Origin: Elysia chlorotica
Taxonomy: Eukaryota > Mollusca > Gastropoda > Plakobranchidae
Length of the DNA stretch: 64,000 bases
Direction of reading: 5' to 3'
NCBI GenBank assembly: GCA_003991915.1
Contig: RQTK01001132.1
Span: forward strand, 69,621-133,620
Made by a program: the position numbers and the translations under genes. The notes beneath the pieces were generated by a model. It was not told where the DNA came from and ran no database searches. It worked only from the letters and a program-made list of their open reading frames with translations. Positions 63,168 to 64,000 of the stretch are shown piece by piece (within the stretch, counting starts at the first letter, position 1; each line of letters begins with the position of its first letter).

Positions 63168-63666
63168 GTATTTTTTTCTTATTTTTTTCCATATTTTTGC
63201 CATTGTCGAGAACTGTGTTTGGCTTGGAATTACGCTTCATGAAAGTATTTAAAAAATCAAAGAAATAAAGTTGTTTCTTTTTTTTTTTTTTTTTTTTTTT
63301 TTTTTGAAGTTCGGAAATACAACTTCTCCGAGAGAATTTAAAACTTTTCGAATAATTTTTTACCCCCAAAAATCGTTTGTTGTTGTTGTTTTTGCATTTG
63401 TTCTTGAATACAAATTTCGCTGAGAGAATTATATATAATTCTTTACGAACTATAACCCAAAAAAAGTCCAATTAATTCAATGAAATCATAATCTACTTTT
63501 TTTTCCAATGCAAGAAAATTGGTTCATGAATTGAGTTACAAAATGTAGGCTACAATGCATCGGTTACTTACGTCACTTCCGAAATGTCTTTGGCAAAGAG
63601 AGCCCCCGTGAACTCTTCCCAGGTAATCTTCTGATCAGAGTCGCTGTCAACCTCCAAGAACATTTG
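62854..63666 (-). CDS. EF-hand calcium-binding protein, C-terminal part
   Basis: Two minus-strand exons are in the window: 63572-63666 (donor GAC|GTAAGT) and 62854-63067 (stop TAA at 62854-62856). They join in phase and give the last 102 residues. Three EF-hand loops are visible. DSDSDQKITWEE and DKDKSGKLSREE have acidic residues or Ser at the coordinating positions and a Glu at position 12. DVDSSGDGLIDIKE has the canonical DxDxxG core. The protein should bind calcium in the cytosol; with no transmembrane segment or signal peptide in the visible part, a calmodulin-like or calbindin-like sensor or buffer is likely. The acceptor before 63666 (ccaacag) shows that more exons lie beyond the right edge. 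The exact subfamily is not identified. Confidence 0.9.
63117..63165 (+). repeat. (ATA)n microsatellite in the EF-hand gene intron
   Basis: About 16 AAT units. A poly-T run follows at 63278-63305 in the same intron. Confidence 0.95.
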
Positions 63667-64000
63667 CTGTTGGGAGAGAAAAAAAAAAGATATAAATAAA
63701 AGTTAGTCCTTTATTGTAAACGCTAAAAGATAACCATGCAGATGTGTTAAAACTGGTCATTACATTTGAACTAAAGAAAAAAAAAACATGAACGGTTAAC
63801 TCTCGTTCGTAACGCATAAATGTTATCATGTGTTCAACGGAAGGCTCACAACCAGATTACCACCTGTTTTGTTTACATACTTTTTATCTGTAGTAAATGT
63901 GATTTACGCTCAGAGTTACGAAGAGAAGCAAGCAATATTACTATCACTATCCTCATAATGATAATCTGAATGAGGCGGCTTATGTCGGCTATTAAAAGAG

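Overview
The window looks like nuclear DNA of an invertebrate animal, most likely a mollusc and perhaps a gastropod. The reasons are AT-rich sequence, genes split into small exons with GT-AG introns, dense microsatellites, several tRNA-derived SINE families, a degraded LINE, and one short patch of uncalled bases near 49.4 kb. The species assignment is inference. The gene structures below were assembled by hand from splice sites and reading phase, because most exons are far shorter than an open-reading-frame scan would report.

Layout, left to right. 1-8.3 kb: no certain gene; SINEs, the 3' end of a LINE (4.73-5.29 kb) and a trio of (AAC)n-tailed SINE-like copies (6.0-7.1 kb). 8.35-12.45 kb, plus strand: a three-exon gene whose product ends in a Spätzle/neurotrophin-type cystine knot; this is the most interesting hidden gene. 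15.29-18.41 kb, minus: a five-exon gene for a 155-residue secreted cysteine-rich protein. 19.71-21.12 kb, plus: an intronless SLC2/Tret1-like sugar transporter. 22.1-29.1 kb: no gene recognised. 32.6-40.3 kb, minus: complete gamma-tubulin, 12 exons, 453 residues. 41.4-48.3 kb, plus: complete RETREG/FAM134 ER-phagy receptor, 9 exons, 526 residues. 48.5-62.8 kb: gene-poor, with SINEs, a 400-bp-arm inverted repeat (55.9-56.9 kb) and long microsatellites. 62.85-63.67 kb, minus: the last two exons of an EF-hand protein that runs off the right edge.

Gamma-tubulin and RETREG lie head to head about 1 kb apart. From memory, human TUBG1 and RETREG3 (FAM134C) have the same arrangement at 17q21, so this looks like an ancient bidirectional pair. 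The secreted-protein gene and the sugar transporter are also divergent, with about 1.3 kb between them. The Spätzle-like gene converges on the secreted-protein gene. The sequence gives no evidence that these neighbours share a pathway.
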